Program-made: the position numbers and the translations under genes
Assembly: GCF_018614915.1 (NCBI RefSeq)
Contig: NZ_JAGGNU010000005.1
Coordinates: 1-64,000 of the forward strand
Length of the DNA stretch: 64,000 nucleotides
Direction of reading: 5' to 3'
DNA from: Variovorax paradoxus
GTDB lineage: Bacteria > Pseudomonadota > Gammaproteobacteria > Burkholderiales > Burkholderiaceae_C
Shown here: piece by piece, positions 1 through 8,383 of the stretch
Layout of the letters: the number at the start of each line of letters is the position of its first letter
How positions within the stretch are numbered: the stretch's first letter is position 1
The notes under the pieces: generated by a model
Databases searched by the model: none
The model's input: the letters and a program-made list of their open reading frames with translations, nothing else
What the model was told of the DNA's origin: nothing

Positions 1-337
1 TTTCTTTGGCGAGACAAAGAAAGTGACTCGCCCGCCGGGGCGAATTCCCGGCTCCGGCCTCACATCAAGCGCAACGTACAAAGCAAAGGCCCAAGTGCCC
101 TCACCCCCGCCCTCTCCCAGAGGAGAGGGAGCAAAGCGGGCTCATGCTTCCCCCGCCCTGCCCCCGACCTTCCTCGCCGCGAAATGCGGAATAAGTCACA
201 CATCCGCATCGATTTGAATAACAAGCGCTTAATTTACTTGCAAAAACAATTGTTACAGACTGACGCCGGGCCCTCGGGCGCGGCGTCGGTCTTCTCTCGT
301 GGGCCGACTTTTCTGGTTTTTTCTCGAAAGGAAAGTC
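1..337. other. Gene-free leader with repeat elements before the MHYT gene
   Basis: No credible coding region is seen here. The stretch opens with an 8-bp inverted repeat (TTTCTTTG at 1-8, CAAAGAAA at 15-22) and contains a copy of the CCCTCTCC hairpin element (about 85-135, listed separately). From about 180 to 300 the sequence becomes AT-richer, as expected for a promoter region of the downstream membrane protein gene, but I could not pick a convincing -35/-10 pair with correct spacing. Confidence 0.5.
85..135 (+). repeat. CCCTCTCC hairpin repeat, copy 1
   Basis: The arms CCCTCTCC (110-117) and GGAGAGGG (122-129) form a hairpin. About 50 bp around it match, in inverted orientation and with few differences, the sequence at 30344-30395. 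A shorter copy of the hairpin lies at 11466-11488. This is therefore a dispersed intergenic element, not a gene-specific terminator. No T-tract follows the stem. Confidence 0.7.
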
Positions 338-1096
338 ATGGACCCCCTCATCGGCCAATTGCTGACTCCGAAATATGCGCTTGGGACAGTGGTGCTCTCC
401 TACGTGATCTCGTTCTTCGGCTCCTTGCTGGCCCTGCTGTGCGCGAGAAAAATGGTCCGCGCCGACAGCACGGTCGACTTCGCAATGCTGGCCTCCGGCG
501 CCGTGGCCCTGGGCGGCATCGGCATCTGGTCGATGCACTTCATCGGCATGGTGGCCTATCGCCTGCCCGTCCCCATTGCCTACAACGTACCGCTGACCGC
601 GGTTTCGCTGGTGGCTGCGATCGTCATCTCGGGCATCGCGCTGTACCTGGCGGGCGGAAAATGCTTCAACGCCAAGGGCTGGATCGCCGGCAGCCTGCTG
701 GCGGCGGTGGGTGTCTGCGTGATGCACTACATGGGCATGTTCGCGATGAGCATGCGCGCGACGATGAGCCTCGACTGGAACATCGTGGCGGGCTCGTTCG
801 CCATCGCCCTCATCGCCGCCGCCTCGGCGCTGTGGCTGGCCTTCAACCTGATCGAGCTGACGCACCAGGTGGTCGCGGCCGCCGTGATGGGCGTGGCCGT
901 CTGCGCGATGCACTATGTCGGCATGACGGCGGCCAGCATGGTTTGCATCGCCCCCACGGCCCCGAGCGACTACGCCATCGGCGGCGGCAACATCGGGCTG
1001 GGCGTGTTCGGCATCGCGGGTACCGTGCTGATCTTCATCCTCTGGGTGGTGACGGGCCGCGCGATGGACAACTCGCCACGCACTGCGCAGGCTTAG
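338..1096 (+). CDS. MHYT-domain integral membrane protein
   Basis: Predicted seven-helix inner-membrane sensor of the MHYT family, which is proposed to bind a metal through conserved Met/His residues and to sense a small ligand such as oxygen, CO or NO (family proposal, unproven here). Three repeats of the signature are visible: MHFIGM near residue 66, MHYMGM near 129 and MHYVGM near 191, about 62 residues apart, each next to a hydrophobic segment. The 252-residue protein is just the sensor domain, with no GGDEF, EAL or kinase output. The ATG at 338 is chosen because AAAGGAAAG lies just upstream and the protein then begins at the usual family position. An in-frame start at 299 would add 13 unlikely residues. 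It stands alone between a gene-free leader and an acyl-CoA dehydrogenase gene 47 bp downstream. Confidence 0.88.
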   Translation: MDPLIGQLLTPKYALGTVVLSYVISFFGSLLALLCARKMVRADSTVDFAMLASGAVALGGIGIWSMHFIGMVAYRLPVPIAYNVPLTAVSLVAAIVISGIALYLAGGKCFNAKGWIAGSLLAAVGVCVMHYMGMFAMSMRATMSLDWNIVAGSFAIALIAAASALWLAFNLIELTHQVVAAAVMGVAVCAMHYVGMTAASMVCIAPTAPSDYAIGGGNIGLGVFGIAGTVLIFILWVVTGRAMDNSPRTAQA

Positions 1097-1143
1097 CCAG
1101 TTCGCGCAAGCGGCGTGCCGCGCTGCGCGCCTAGAGTGGGGGC

Positions 1144-2304
1144 ATGCAGTACACCCACGAACACCTCGAGATCCAGAAGACGCTCCGGCGCTTCATCGAC
1201 GAGGAGATCAACCCGCACGTGGACGAATGGGAAGCGGCAGAAAGCTTCCCCGCGCACGAGGTGTTCAGGAAGCTGGGCGCGCTGGGCCTGCTGGGCCTCA
1301 ACAAGCCGGAGGAATACGGCGGCGCCGGCCTCGACTACTCCTACGCGATGGCGCTGGCCGAGGCGCTCGGGCATGTGAGCTGCGGCGGCGTGCCGATGGC
1401 CATCGGCGTGCAGACCGACATGTGCACGCCGGCGCTCGCGCGCTTCGGCAGCGATGCATTGCGGCGTGAATTCCTGGCCCCCGCGATCGCCGGCGAAACC
1501 GTGGGCTGCATCGGCGTCAGCGAACCCGGCGCGGGCAGCGACGTGGCCGGGCTCCGGAGCCATGCGCGCAAGGATGGCGACGACTACCTGATCAGCGGCC
1601 AGAAGATGTGGATCACCAACAGCCTGCAGGCCGACTGGATGTGCATGCTGGTCAACACCGGCGACGGTCCGGCGCACCGCAACAAGTCGCTGGTCATCGT
1701 GCCGATGGACAGCCCGGGCATCGAGAAGGCCGGAAAGATCAGGAAGATCGGCATGCATTCCAGCGACACCGGCCTCATCTACTTCGACGAGGTGCGCGTG
1801 CCGCAGCGCTTTCGCATCGGCGAGGAAGGCCAGGGCTTCGTCTACCAGATGCAGCAGTTCCAGGAAGAGCGCCTGTGGTGCGCCGCCAGCTCGCTGGAGC
1901 CGATGGAGGCATGCATCGCCGACACCATCGAGTGGGCGCAGCAGCGCAAGCTCTTCGGCGCCACCCTGGCGGACCAGCAGTGGGTGCAGTTCAAGCTGGC
2001 CGAGCTCCAGACCGAGGTGGAAGCGCTGCGCGCGCTGACCTACCGCGCCTGCGACCTGCACGTGCAGGGCGAGGACGTGACCGCGCTGGCCTCGATGGCC
2101 AAGCTCAAGTGCGGGCGCCTCACGCGCGAGGTGGCCGACACCTGCCTGCAGTTCTGGGGCGGCATGGGCTTCACCTGGGAGAACCGCGTGTCGCGCCTGT
2201 ACCGCGACGGCCGTCTGGGTTCGATCGGCGGCGGCGCCGACGAGGTGATGCTGGGCATCCTCGCCAAGACCATGGGGATCGCGAAGCGCCCGCCGCGCGA
2301 ATGA
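1144..2304 (+). CDS. Acyl-CoA dehydrogenase family protein
   Basis: Flavoprotein that should introduce an alpha-beta double bond into an acyl-CoA thioester and pass electrons to ETF. The 386 residues match the usual length. The N-terminal helical domain is followed by the family signature GVSEPGAGSDVAGL (about residues 122-135) and by the C-terminal FAD/substrate region ending YRDGRLGSIGGGADEVML. That last motif has Gly where short- and medium-chain enzymes carry the catalytic Glu (IYEGT), so the base probably sits elsewhere, as in the isovaleryl/long-chain type. The substrate cannot be named. A GTGGGGG stretch precedes the ATG. It is convergent with the rhlE-like gene, with 24 bp between the stops. 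Confidence 0.92.
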   Translation: MQYTHEHLEIQKTLRRFIDEEINPHVDEWEAAESFPAHEVFRKLGALGLLGLNKPEEYGGAGLDYSYAMALAEALGHVSCGGVPMAIGVQTDMCTPALARFGSDALRREFLAPAIAGETVGCIGVSEPGAGSDVAGLRSHARKDGDDYLISGQKMWITNSLQADWMCMLVNTGDGPAHRNKSLVIVPMDSPGIEKAGKIRKIGMHSSDTGLIYFDEVRVPQRFRIGEEGQGFVYQMQQFQEERLWCAASSLEPMEACIADTIEWAQQRKLFGATLADQQWVQFKLAELQTEVEALRALTYRACDLHVQGEDVTALASMAKLKCGRLTREVADTCLQFWGGMGFTWENRVSRLYRDGRLGSIGGGADEVMLGILAKTMGIAKRPPRE

Positions 2305-2320
2305 TCAGGAAGAGGCCCTG

Positions 2321-2348
2321 GTGTGCTGTTATTTACGGGACAGCACAC
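2321..2348. terminator. Possible bidirectional hairpin between convergent genes
   Basis: GTGTGCTGT (2321-2329) pairs perfectly with ACAGCACAC (2340-2348) around a 10-nt loop. The right arm overlaps the 3' end of the helicase gene. It lies between two convergent genes, where a terminator is expected. There is no clear T-tract on either side, so the assignment is tentative. Confidence 0.35.
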
Positions 2349-3573
2349 TGGCCGCCCTCAACTTGTCCTTCTTGCTCGGCCGCTTTCCCTTGATGCCGCC
2401 GGTGCTGTCCGGCGCTCGCGCCGAGGGCTGGGTCTGAACCGGCTCGAAGCCCGCGATCCGTTCCCTCGGCACGTTCAGGCCCTGGCGCTTCTCGATGAGC
2501 CGGAAGTGCGCCTCGCGGTCGGCGCTCACGAAGCTCAGCGCCACGCCGCTTTCGCCGGCACGCCCCGTGCGCCCGATGCGGTGCAGGTAGTCGACGGCCG
2601 AGCGCGGCAGGTCGTAGTTCACCACCGCCGGCAGCTGCACCACGTCGATGCCGCGCGCCGCGAGGTCCGTGGCCACGACCACCTGCACCCTCGAGGCCTT
2701 GAAGTCGGCCAGCACCTGCGTGCGCTTGCCCTGGCTCAGCACGCCATGGAAGGGCTCGGCGTCGAGGCCGGCCTTGCGCAGCTTGTCGGCCACGATCTCC
2801 GCCGCATGCTTGGTGGCGACGAAGACCAGCACCCGCGGCCAGCCTTCATGCGCGACCAGGTGGCGCAGCAGCTGCGTGCGCCGTCCGGCATCGACCTCGA
2901 TCGCGCGCTGCTGGATCGCAGGCTCGTGGGCTGGCTCGGCCTGCACTTCGATGCGCACCGGCGCGCGCAGCAGGCTCTCGGCCAGCGAGCGCACCGCCTG
3001 CGGGAAGGTGGCCGAGAACAGCAGGTTCTGGCGCTCGCCGGGCAAGAGCGCCAGGATGCGCCCGAGCTCGTCGGCAAAGCCGAGGTCGAACAGGCGATCG
3101 GCCTCGTCGAGCACCAGCATCGACACCGAGGACAGCCTGAGTGCGCGATGGTCGGCGAGGTCGAGCAGACGACCCGGCGTCGCGACCACGATGTCGGCGC
3201 CCCCGCGCAGCGCCATCAGCTGCGGATTGATGGAGACGCCGCCGAAAGCGACGGCGATCTTCGGCGGCGACGGCAGCTGCTGCGCCAGGCCGCGCATCGA
3301 TTCGCCCACCTGCGCCGCGAGCTCGCGCGTCGGCACCAGGACGAGCGCCCGCAGCCGCCGCGCCCCGGGATGGCGCTCGCCCGCGAGCCGCTGCAGCAGC
3401 GGCAACGAGAAGGCGGCGGTCTTGCCGGAACCGGTCTGCGCCGCCCCGAGGATGTCGCGGCCCTGCAGAATCGGCGGAATGGCCGCGGCCTGGATGGCGG
3501 TGGGCGCGGCATAGCCCTTGTCGGCCGCGGCGCGCACCATGGCAGGATCGAGGCCCAGGGAACTGAATGGCAT
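2329..3573 (-). CDS. rhlE: DEAD-box ATP-dependent RNA helicase, RhlE type
   Basis: ATP-driven RNA helicase, probably acting in RNA turnover, ribosome assembly or cold adaptation. All core motifs are visible in order: Q-motif GYAAPTAIQ, motif I AQTGSGKT, Ia PTRELAAQ, Ib TPGRLLDL, II DEAD, III SAT, V ATDLAARGID and VI HRIGRTGR. The C-terminus is short and basic (KGKRPSKKDKLR). The start MPFSSLGLDP at 3573 is the usual RhlE N-terminus. The frame stays open for 70 more codons upstream, but those residues are antisense to the DUF3820 gene. It is divergent from that gene, with 39 bp between the starts. The glycine-rich RRM gene nearby is also RNA-related. RhlE versus another DEAD-box subfamily rests on motif style only. 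Confidence 0.9.
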   Translation of the reverse strand: MPFSSLGLDPAMVRAAADKGYAAPTAIQAAAIPPILQGRDILGAAQTGSGKTAAFSLPLLQRLAGERHPGARRLRALVLVPTRELAAQVGESMRGLAQQLPSPPKIAVAFGGVSINPQLMALRGGADIVVATPGRLLDLADHRALRLSSVSMLVLDEADRLFDLGFADELGRILALLPGERQNLLFSATFPQAVRSLAESLLRAPVRIEVQAEPAHEPAIQQRAIEVDAGRRTQLLRHLVAHEGWPRVLVFVATKHAAEIVADKLRKAGLDAEPFHGVLSQGKRTQVLADFKASRVQVVVATDLAARGIDVVQLPAVVNYDLPRSAVDYLHRIGRTGRAGESGVALSFVSADREAHFRLIEKRQGLNVPRERIAGFEPVQTQPSARAPDSTGGIKGKRPSKKDKLRAASVLSRK

Positions 3574-3612
3574 GGATGAGGAAGTTGGAGCGAGTGAAGG
3601 AGCATAGCCAGC

Positions 3613-3828
3613 ATGAAGCCCGATGACCTCGAACGCCTGGTCACGCTCGAAATGCCTTTCGGCAAGCACAAGGGCTGCCTGATCGCGGATCTTCCGGGCA
3701 ACTACCTCCAGTGGTTCGCGCGCGAGGGCTTCCCCAAGGGCGAAATCGGCCGCCTGCTGGCCCTGATGCACGAGATCGATCACAACGGGTTGAAGGCCCT
3801 GCTGGCCCCGCTGCGCAGGCCGCGTTAA
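3613..3828 (+). CDS. DUF3820 family small protein
   Basis: A 71-residue cytoplasmic protein with the DUF3820 pattern: an N-terminal MPFGKHKG segment, then ADLPGNYLQWFAREGFPKG. The family (QSregVF_b) is listed as a putative quorum-sensing-regulated virulence factor, but its biochemical role is not known, and nothing here adds one. It is divergent from the RNA helicase gene. The full family length is present. Confidence 0.85.
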   Translation: MKPDDLERLVTLEMPFGKHKGCLIADLPGNYLQWFAREGFPKGEIGRLLALMHEIDHNGLKALLAPLRRPR

Positions 3829-4012
3829 CCCCTAGAAAAAGCATTTCCCCCAAAACCACGATAGTGGACGACAATACCGGAGCGTCTCGGCCTTTTTTGT
3901 GTCGACGGCGTGATTCAGTGATCGGTTAGTTTCGCGCCACAGCGCCTGTCAAGTTTGTTGTGATACACGGACTCCATCGCTTTGTTTTGTTGGTTTGAAT
4001 AGGAGTCCCTTG

Positions 4013-4426
4013 ATGGGCAAAAAACTTTACGTGGGCAACCTCGCCTACTCCGTCCGCGACGACACCCTCGAACAGGCTTTCAGCCAGTACGGTTCGGTCG
4101 CCAGTGCCAAGGTCATGATGGAACGCGACAGCGGTCGCTCCAAGGGCTTCGGCTTCGTCGAAATGGGCAGCGACGCGGAAGCGCTCGCAGCCATCGAAGG
4201 CCTGAACGGCCAATCGCTCGAAGGCCGTAGCCTGACCGTCAATGAAGCCCGTCCGATGGAGCCCCGTTCGCCCGGCGGCTTCGGCGGTGGTGGCGGCGGC
4301 CGCAGCGGCGGCGGTGGCGGCTACGGCGGCGGTGGTGGCGGCGGCGGCTACGGTGGTGGCGGCGGCGGCAATCGCAGCGGTGGCGGCGGCTACGGCGGCG
4401 GCGGCGGTGGCCGCGGCGGCTACTAA
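4013..4426 (+). CDS. Glycine-rich RRM RNA-binding protein
   Basis: Single-stranded RNA-binding protein of the bacterial RRM/Rbp type. Residues 1-80 form one RRM with RNP2 LYVGNL near the start and RNP1 KGFGFVEM near residue 45. From about residue 85 the chain is almost only Gly with scattered Arg, Ser and Tyr (GGGGYGG-like blocks), the RGG-like tail typical of cold-inducible cyanobacterial and betaproteobacterial members. The ATG at 4013 follows AGGAGTCC at 4001-4008. An in-frame TTG at 3995 lies before that ribosome site and is rejected. The 5' leader between 3829 and 4012 is long and AT-richer, compatible with cold regulation (inference). A strong terminator follows at 4456. Confidence 0.92.
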   Translation: MGKKLYVGNLAYSVRDDTLEQAFSQYGSVASAKVMMERDSGRSKGFGFVEMGSDAEALAAIEGLNGQSLEGRSLTVNEARPMEPRSPGGFGGGGGGRSGGGGGYGGGGGGGGYGGGGGGNRSGGGGYGGGGGGRGGY

Positions 4427-4455
4427 GCACGCTCCCCACGCTTCACAGCGTCGAT

Positions 4456-4481
4456 AAAAAGGCTCCTTCGGGAGCCTTTTT
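4456..4481 (+). terminator. Rho-independent terminator after the RRM gene
   Basis: AAAAAGGCTCC (4456-4466), loop TTCG, then GGAGCCTTTTT (4471-4481). This is a near-perfect 11-bp stem with a stable UUCG tetraloop and a T-run, 30 bp after the stop codon. The A-run before the stem would let it also work on the opposite strand. Confidence 0.92.
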
Positions 4482-4597
4482 CATTGCGGCGCATGAGGCC
4501 CGGCCAAGCCGATACGTGGAAGTCCGTACAGTACTGGTCAGCAAGCGGTCAGGCGTCGGCGACGACCCTCGGGTGCACATCAACGAGGGTCGAGACA

Positions 4598-5086
4598 ATG
4601 CGCATCAAGAGTCAGGCTGACTTCTATTCGGGAGTCATGTTCACCGCGGTGGGAGGGGCCTTCGCCATCGGCGCCACCACCTACAACATCGGCGACGGGG
4701 CCCGCATGGGGCCCGGCTACTTTCCGCTCATGCTGGGGATCCTGCTGGCGATCCTGGGCGCGGCGATCATGTTTCAGGCGCTGGTGGTCGAAACCGCCGA
4801 CGGCGAAAAGATCGGCAAATGGGCCTGGAAACCGCTCGCCTACGTGCTCGGCGCCAACCTCGCCTTCGGCGTGCTGCTCGGCGGCCTGCCCAGCATCGGG
4901 CTGCCGGCGATGGGAATGATCCTCGCGATCTACGCACTGACCATCATTTCCAGCATGGCCGGCGCGCATTTCAACCTGCGCGACGTGCTGGTTCTCTCGA
5001 CCATCCTGGCGGCCGGCAGCTACGTGGCCTTCATCTGGGCACTCAAGCTCCAGATCCAGGTCTGGCCCACTTTCATTTCGGGCTGA
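4598..5086 (+). CDS. tctB: Tripartite tricarboxylate transporter small membrane subunit TctB
   Basis: Small membrane subunit of a TTT-family secondary transporter for a carboxylate (citrate-like or another organic acid). The 162 residues show four hydrophobic segments and the family N-terminus DFYSGVMFTAVGGAFAIGA with GPGYFPLMLG. The ATG at 4598 is chosen because translation from it gives the standard TctB start; the frame is open upstream to 4484. It sits 13 bp before tctA. The usual periplasmic binding subunit gene tctC is not next to the pair; the gene upstream is an RRM protein followed by a terminator. The substrate cannot be inferred. Confidence 0.88.
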   Translation: MRIKSQADFYSGVMFTAVGGAFAIGATTYNIGDGARMGPGYFPLMLGILLAILGAAIMFQALVVETADGEKIGKWAWKPLAYVLGANLAFGVLLGGLPSIGLPAMGMILAIYALTIISSMAGAHFNLRDVLVLSTILAAGSYVAFIWALKLQIQVWPTFISG

Positions 5087-5099
5087 GGACGAGCACGCC

Positions 5100-6611
5100 A
5101 TGGACCTGATTCACAACCTGGCGATCGGCTTCGGCGTCGCCTTCACCTTCACCAACCTGCTGTACTGCCTGGTGGGTTGCATCCTGGGCACGCTGATCGG
5201 CGTGCTGCCGGGCATCGGCCCGGTCGCCACCATCGCCATGCTGCTGCCGGCCACCTACGCGCTGCCGCCGGTGTCGGCGCTGATCATGCTGGCCGGCATC
5301 TACTACGGCGCGCAGTACGGCGGCTCGACCACCGCGATCCTGGTCAACCTGCCGGGCGAGTCCTCGTCGGTCGTGACCTGCATCGACGGCTACCAGATGG
5401 CGCGGCAGGGCCGCGCCGGTCCGGCGCTGGCGGCCGCGGGCCTGGGCTCCTTCTTCGCCGGCTGCGTCGGCACGCTGATCCTGGCCGCCTTCGCGCCACC
5501 CTTGACCGAGCTGGCCTTCAAGTTCGGCCCGGCCGAGTACTTCTCGCTGATGGTGCTGGGCCTGATCGGCGCGGTGGTGCTGGCCTCCGGCTCGCTGCTC
5601 AAGGCGGTCGCGATGATCGTGCTGGGCCTGCTGCTCGGCATCGTCGGCACCGACGTCAACTCGGGCGTGGCGCGCTATAGCTTCGACATCCCGGAGCTGA
5701 CGGACGGCATCGGCTTCGTGGTGATCGCCATGGGCGTGTTCGGCTACGGCGAGATCATCGGCAACCTGTCGCAGCCCGACGACGAGCGCGAAGTATTCAC
5801 CTCCAAGGTCAAGGGCCTGTGGCCGACCAAGGAAGACTTCAAGAACATGGCGCCTGCGGTGCTGCGCGGCACCACGCTGGGCTCGGCGCTCGGCATCCTG
5901 CCGGGTGGCGGCGCGCTGCTGGCGGCCTTCGCCGCCTATGCGCTCGAGAAGAAGATCAAGATGCGCCCGGGCGAGATCGCCTTCGGCAAGGGCAACATCC
6001 GCGGCGTGGCCTCGCCCGAATCGGCCAACAACGCCGGCGCGCAAACTTCCTTCATTCCGCTGCTGACGCTGGGCATTCCGCCCAATGCGGTGATGGCGCT
6101 GATGGTGGGCGCGATGACCATCCACAACATCCAGCCCGGCCCGCAGGTGATGACCAGCAACCCCGAGCTGTTCTGGGGCCTGATCGCCTCGATGTGGATC
6201 GGCAACGCAATGCTGATCGTTCTGAACCTGCCGCTGATCGGGATGTGGATCAAGCTCCTGACCGTGCCCTACAAGTTCCTGTTCCCGGCCATCGTGCTGT
6301 TCTGCGCGATCGGCGTGTACTCGACCAACAACAACACCTTCGACGTGTGGATGGTCGCGATCTTCGGCTTCGTCGGCTATCTGTTCCTCAAGCTGCGCAC
6401 CGAGCCGGCGCCGCTGCTGCTGGGCTTCATCCTCGGGCCGATGATGGAAGAGAACCTGCGCCGCGCGCTGCTGCTGTCGCGAGGCACCTGGAGCGTGTTC
6501 GTCACGCGGCCGCTGTCGGCCGGGTTGCTGGTCGCGGCCCTGATGCTGCTGGGCATCGTGCTGTTGCCCTCGATCAAGGCCAAGCGCGAAGAAGCCTTCG
6601 TGGAGGAATGA
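5100..6611 (+). CDS. tctA: Tripartite tricarboxylate transporter large membrane subunit TctA
   Basis: Large 503-residue membrane subunit of the same carboxylate transporter, with about 10-12 hydrophobic segments. The family signatures GVLPGIGPVATIAMLLP (about residues 38-54) and YGAQYGGSTTAIL (about 69-81) are present, plus GILPGGGALLAAFAAYALE in the second half, reflecting the internal repeat of the family. It is translated directly after tctB (13-bp gap). It ends convergent to the arylformamidase-like gene. Confidence 0.93.
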   Translation: MDLIHNLAIGFGVAFTFTNLLYCLVGCILGTLIGVLPGIGPVATIAMLLPATYALPPVSALIMLAGIYYGAQYGGSTTAILVNLPGESSSVVTCIDGYQMARQGRAGPALAAAGLGSFFAGCVGTLILAAFAPPLTELAFKFGPAEYFSLMVLGLIGAVVLASGSLLKAVAMIVLGLLLGIVGTDVNSGVARYSFDIPELTDGIGFVVIAMGVFGYGEIIGNLSQPDDEREVFTSKVKGLWPTKEDFKNMAPAVLRGTTLGSALGILPGGGALLAAFAAYALEKKIKMRPGEIAFGKGNIRGVASPESANNAGAQTSFIPLLTLGIPPNAVMALMVGAMTIHNIQPGPQVMTSNPELFWGLIASMWIGNAMLIVLNLPLIGMWIKLLTVPYKFLFPAIVLFCAIGVYSTNNNTFDVWMVAIFGFVGYLFLKLRTEPAPLLLGFILGPMMEENLRRALLLSRGTWSVFVTRPLSAGLLVAALMLLGIVLLPSIKAKREEAFVEE

Positions 6612-6716
6612 GCTCGCCCCCAGTTGGCTCACTTCGTGTAGCCGCCCACCCCCTACCGGGGGCAACACCAGCGGCCCGGCAAAGCCGGTTCCGCGGTGTT
6701 CCTGGATGGCGCTGCC
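6612..6716. terminator. Hairpin-rich spacer between convergent genes, candidate bidirectional terminator
   Basis: The 105-bp gap between tctA and the opposing hydrolase gene contains a nested stem: AACACC (6664-6669) and GCGG (6671-6674) pair with CCGC (6691-6694) and GGTGTT (6695-6700), with an inner CCGG pairing. A smaller CCCC/GGGG hairpin lies just before it. Its position and palindromic nature fit a two-way terminator or a dispersed repeat. It has no T-tract. Confidence 0.45.
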
Positions 6717-7580
6717 CTACAGCCCTAGCAGTTGCAGACCCAGGCGGTGCGTGCGCGAGCGCGGGTCCGCGAGCTCGTTGAGCACGTCCATGTGGTTGCG
6801 CTGCGGAACGCGTTCCGCGGCGATGACGACCTTCGGGCCCCACGCCTGCGCGATCAGATCAGCCTGGCGCAGGAACTCCTCGCTCTCGTCGCCGCCGACC
6901 ACGGCCACCAGCGATCCGCGCGGCGGCGGCATCGCGGCCGGGCTCAGGCGCAGTGCCGAGGCTGCGCTCAGGCGGATGTCATCTGCCAGGAAGGGCGCAT
7001 GCCGCAGCGGCTCGAGCTCGTACAGACCCGAGATCGAGAGTGCCGACTTCACCAAATCCGCCGGCAGCTCCGGCGCAACCGACTGCCAGTCGCAGGCCAG
7101 CAGCATCGTCGCAAGATGCCCGCCCGCAGAATGGCCGGCCACCACGATGCGTTCGGCGTTGCCGCCGTGCGCCGCGGCATTCCGCCAGACCCAGGCCAGC
7201 GCCTTCACGAGCTGCAGCACGATGTGCTCGATATCGACCGCGGGGCACAGCGCGTAGTTGGCCAGCACCACCATCGCGCCGGCGTCGACGAAGGGCGGCG
7301 CGACGAAGCTCTGGTCGCGCTTGTCCAGCGCGCGCCAGTAGCCGCCGTGGATGTACACGAGCACGGGCGCGCCGGGACGCGTGGCAGGCAGCACGTCGAG
7401 GCGCTCGCTCGCATCCTCGCCGTACGCGAGATCGCAGGCCCACCCGGAACGCTCGTAGGCGCGCGCCGAGGCGTCGGACCAGTGCGCGAGGATCGCCGGA
7501 TGCGCCGGAATGCGCGCGCGGTTGTTGTACTGCGCGTCATGCCAGGCGGGGGAGGATGGCGGTGCGGCGACTTCGGTCAT
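6717..7580 (-). CDS. Alpha/beta hydrolase, arylformamidase (kynurenine formamidase)-like
   Basis: Serine hydrolase of the alpha/beta fold, 287 residues. The oxyanion motif HGGYW (near residue 80) and nucleophile motif GHSAGG (near 150) are the pair typical of kynurenine formamidase-like and carboxylesterase-type members. The acid and His are likely in GGDESEEF and RNHMD near the C-terminus. No kynureninase or tryptophan dioxygenase gene is nearby, so a role in tryptophan breakdown is not supported by context; another ester or amide is equally possible. It lies 24 bp downstream of the TetR gene on the same strand and could be co-transcribed with it. Confidence 0.82.
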   Translation of the reverse strand: MTEVAAPPSSPAWHDAQYNNRARIPAHPAILAHWSDASARAYERSGWACDLAYGEDASERLDVLPATRPGAPVLVYIHGGYWRALDKRDQSFVAPPFVDAGAMVVLANYALCPAVDIEHIVLQLVKALAWVWRNAAAHGGNAERIVVAGHSAGGHLATMLLACDWQSVAPELPADLVKSALSISGLYELEPLRHAPFLADDIRLSAASALRLSPAAMPPPRGSLVAVVGGDESEEFLRQADLIAQAWGPKVVIAAERVPQRNHMDVLNELADPRSRTHRLGLQLLGL

Positions 7581-7604
7581 TCTTCGGCCTGACTTCGACC
7601 CGAA

Positions 7605-8303
7605 TCAGCGACGCTTCACCATGGCCACGGCCAGGCGCGCACCGTTCACCTTGCGCGGCACCGGCTTCTGCTCCGACTCGCGCAGCGCCGCATCGATGAG
7701 CGCATCGGCCATCCACAAGGCCGTGCGCTCGACCTCGCGGTCGCCCAGGCCCCAGATGTCCTTGAGGATCATGTAGGGCTCGATGCCGTAGACCACCGAC
7801 AGCGCGTGATGCAGCCGGTCGCGCACCGCGGGCCGCAGCAGCGGCGCCAGCGGCTCGATCGCATGCTCGAGGATGCGCACCCGGTGGCCGCGCCGGTACG
7901 GCTCCTCCTCCAGCAGGCCGGCGCGTTCGAGCGCCCACTGCTCGAGCGAGAGCTGCGCCGCGGCACGCATCTGGGGCTCGAATTCCTTGAAGCGCGGAAA
8001 GGTCTGCACGAACAGCTCGTGCACCCGCTCGCGCCCGCTGGGGTTGTCGGAGGCGAGCTTGCGCACCGGCCCCAGCGAGCTGTCGACCACCGCGGTGATC
8101 AGCGCACTGCGGCTCGGGAAATAGCGGTACGCGGTGGCGCGCGACACCTTCGAGCGCGCCGCGGCTTCGGCCACCGACGGGATATGGCCGCTCTGCCGGA
8201 TGATGTCCATCGCGGTGTCCAGCAGCAGCTTGAAGGTCGCGGCCTTCACGCCGCGATCGGGTGGCACGGGCGGTTCGCTCAGCTTGTGCTTCAGTCGTGC
8301 CAT
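7605..8303 (-). CDS. TetR/AcrR family transcriptional regulator
   Basis: Dimeric repressor, 232 residues. The N-terminal helix-turn-helix is clear: VAEAAARSKVSRATAYRYFP around residues 44-63. The C-terminal ligand-binding domain has no close relative that I recognise. The start MARLKHK at 8303 is chosen because the 30 upstream codons would run into the likely promoter. The gene is divergent from the 15-kb catabolic cluster that starts at 8471, and the spacer holds a perfect TGAGAC-N4-GTCTCA palindrome. The simplest reading is autoregulation plus control of that cluster by its substrate or an intermediate (inference). Confidence 0.9.
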   Translation of the reverse strand: MARLKHKLSEPPVPPDRGVKAATFKLLLDTAMDIIRQSGHIPSVAEAAARSKVSRATAYRYFPSRSALITAVVDSSLGPVRKLASDNPSGRERVHELFVQTFPRFKEFEPQMRAAAQLSLEQWALERAGLLEEEPYRRGHRVRILEHAIEPLAPLLRPAVRDRLHHALSVVYGIEPYMILKDIWGLGDREVERTALWMADALIDAALRESEQKPVPRKVNGARLAVAMVKRR

Positions 8304-8383
8304 GGGGTTTGTACGGGTGTGGAAGGGCTTTCTGCGGCTTGTGAACGCCGGAACTCGGATCGTATGATGCACCGATCCCGATT

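Noticed and set aside
200..300. Sigma-70 promoter for the MHYT gene
   Set aside because: TTGCAA and TTGAAT candidates exist but no -10 element follows at 16-18 bp.
4280..4425. GGTGGCGGC-type tandem repeat as a possible minisatellite or CRISPR-like array
   Set aside because: It encodes the in-frame glycine-rich tail of the RRM protein; units are irregular with no spacers.
6717..7580. Naming the hydrolase kynB
   Set aside because: The HGGYW and GHSAGG motifs fit, but no tryptophan-degradation gene is nearby and other amidases share these motifs.
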